Part shown: positions 6,338 to 6,464 of the stretch, piece by piece | How the letters are laid out: the number at the start of each line of letters is the position of its first letter | Numbering within the stretch: the stretch's first letter is position 1 | NCBI GenBank assembly: GCA_003552745.1 | Contig: PUOG01000191.1 | Coordinates: 1 to 6,464 of the forward strand | Origin: Spirochaetaceae bacterium | GTDB lineage: Bacteria > Spirochaetota > Spirochaetia > DSM-27196 > SKKC01 | Direction of reading: 5' to 3' | Length of the DNA stretch: 6,464 nucleotides | The notes under the pieces: model-generated | Database searches by the model: none | What the model saw: only the letters and a program-made list of their open reading frames with translations | What the model was told of the DNA's origin: nothing | Translations under genes and position numbers: made by a program

Positions 6338-6422
6338 TGATTCCCCTCACACCACCGGCCGTTTTCGTGAATGCCGTGGCACGATATACTACGGCCGAAA
6401 ATGGACTCGCGATTGTCGCCAC
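6338..6422 (-). other. Probable recA 5' leader (about 85 nt)
   Basis: This stretch lies between the expected transcription start, about 7 nt past the -10 box, and the recA ATG. Near its end is the ribosome-binding sequence GAGGGGA at about 6348-6342. It contains the downstream arm of the promoter-flanking inverted repeat (6406-6415). It also holds a second 7-bp inverted repeat, CGGCCGT (6391-6397 in minus sense) with ACGGCCG (6356-6362), which leaves a loop of 28 nt. No reading frame or known riboswitch was recognised. The transcription start is inferred, not seen. Confidence 0.5.
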
Positions 6423-6428
6423 GGCCAT

Positions 6429-6455
6429 ATTATAGAGCGAATTCTTCGCAGTCAA
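6429..6455 (-). promoter_or_regulatory. Sigma-70-type promoter of recA and probably the whole operon
   Basis: The minus strand carries TTGACT at 6455-6450 (5 of 6 against TTGACA) and a perfect TATAAT at 6434-6429. The spacer is 15 bp, shorter than the preferred 17. The overlapping TAATAT, two bases later, would give 17 bp but a poorer -10 match. Transcription would start near 6422. No other comparable promoter was noticed upstream of the downstream genes, which fits co-transcription with recA. Confidence 0.72.
6437..6449. promoter_or_regulatory. Candidate operator between -35 and -10 (GCGAA-N3-TTCGC)
   Basis: In minus sense, GCGAA at 6449-6445, GAA, then TTCGC at 6441-6437 form a perfect 5-3-5 dyad. 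It fits entirely in the promoter spacer, where a bound repressor would block RNA polymerase. The position is like that of SOS boxes in many recA promoters. However, the sequence matches neither the E. coli CTG-N10-CAG box nor the Bacillus GAAC-N4-GTTC box, so no regulator is named. Confidence 0.45.
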
Positions 6456-6464
6456 TCGCGAGAG

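Larger units (their letters stand above)
6406..6462. repeat. 10-bp perfect inverted repeat flanking the recA promoter
   Basis: On the plus strand CTCGCGATTG at 6406-6415 is the exact reverse complement of CAATCGCGAG at 6453-6462, with 37 nt between the arms. Each arm contains the 6-bp palindrome TCGCGA. One arm overlaps the -35 hexamer and the other falls just after the expected transcription start, so the arms bracket the core promoter. Operator half-sites are the simplest reading. The binding protein is unknown. Confidence 0.6.

Noticed and set aside
6437..6449. Classical LexA box in the recA promoter
   Set aside because: The dyad is well placed, but its sequence matches neither the CTG-N10-CAG nor the GAAC-N4-GTTC consensus, so calling it a LexA site would be guesswork.
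5964..6455. A 163-codon minus-strand frame overlapping the recA start and promoter
   Set aside because: It is out of frame with recA, would include the promoter and leader as coding sequence, and has a low-complexity Arg/Gly-rich translation typical of a shadow frame.
1..6464. Novel defence, mobile or biosynthetic system
   Set aside because: Every complete gene belongs to a recognised housekeeping family. No transposase, integrase, repeat array, toxin pair or unfamiliar cluster is visible on either strand.

Overview
The window holds a compact, entirely minus-strand run of housekeeping genes. In transcription order (from the high-coordinate end to the low) they are recA, folK, scpA, scpB, a RluB/RsuA-type pseudouridine synthase, cmk, rpsA and the first 20 codons of an unidentified gene cut off by the window edge. 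Base composition is moderately GC-rich. No mobile element, CRISPR array, tRNA or rRNA was seen. The organism is a bacterium. Several family-specific features hint at a spirochaete: a YLNSGRLYRA nucleotide-binding segment in Cmk, a FGKGLSASGSLLDAA segment in RecA, cmk directly preceding rpsA, and an S1 protein ending in TLGDML. This assignment comes from remembered family features, not a database search, and is only moderately secure.

Layout. Positions 6338-6464 are the only substantial non-coding stretch. They carry a TTGACT/TATAAT promoter pointing into recA, two nested inverted repeats around that promoter, a leader of roughly 85 nt and a strong GAGGGGA ribosome-binding site. From recA to rpsA the genes are separated by 9 nt at most or overlap: recA-folK gap 9 nt, folK/scpA overlap 14 nt, scpA/scpB 4 nt (ATGA), scpB/rluB 14 nt, rluB/cmk 4 nt (GTGA), cmk/rpsA 4 nt (ATGA). 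After rpsA comes a 27-nt gap holding a 16-bp perfect palindrome with no T-tract, then the partial gene. This spacing strongly suggests one operon with translational coupling. No internal terminator was recognised.

How the genes work together. RecA handles recombinational repair, and ScpA/ScpB are the kleisin and winged-helix partners of SMC in chromosome segregation. FolK makes a folate precursor, Cmk supplies CDP/dCDP, the pseudouridine synthase modifies rRNA, and S1 recruits mRNA to the 30S ribosome. The common theme is chromosome maintenance plus nucleotide and ribosome supply. If the operon is continuous, essential S1 and the condensin subunits lie downstream of a possibly regulated recA promoter.

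No new multi-gene system was found. The items most worth checking are the palindromes that bracket and fill the recA promoter, the long low-complexity RecA tail that still ends in an acidic ...EDELF, and two unusual substitutions in conserved Cmk motifs.
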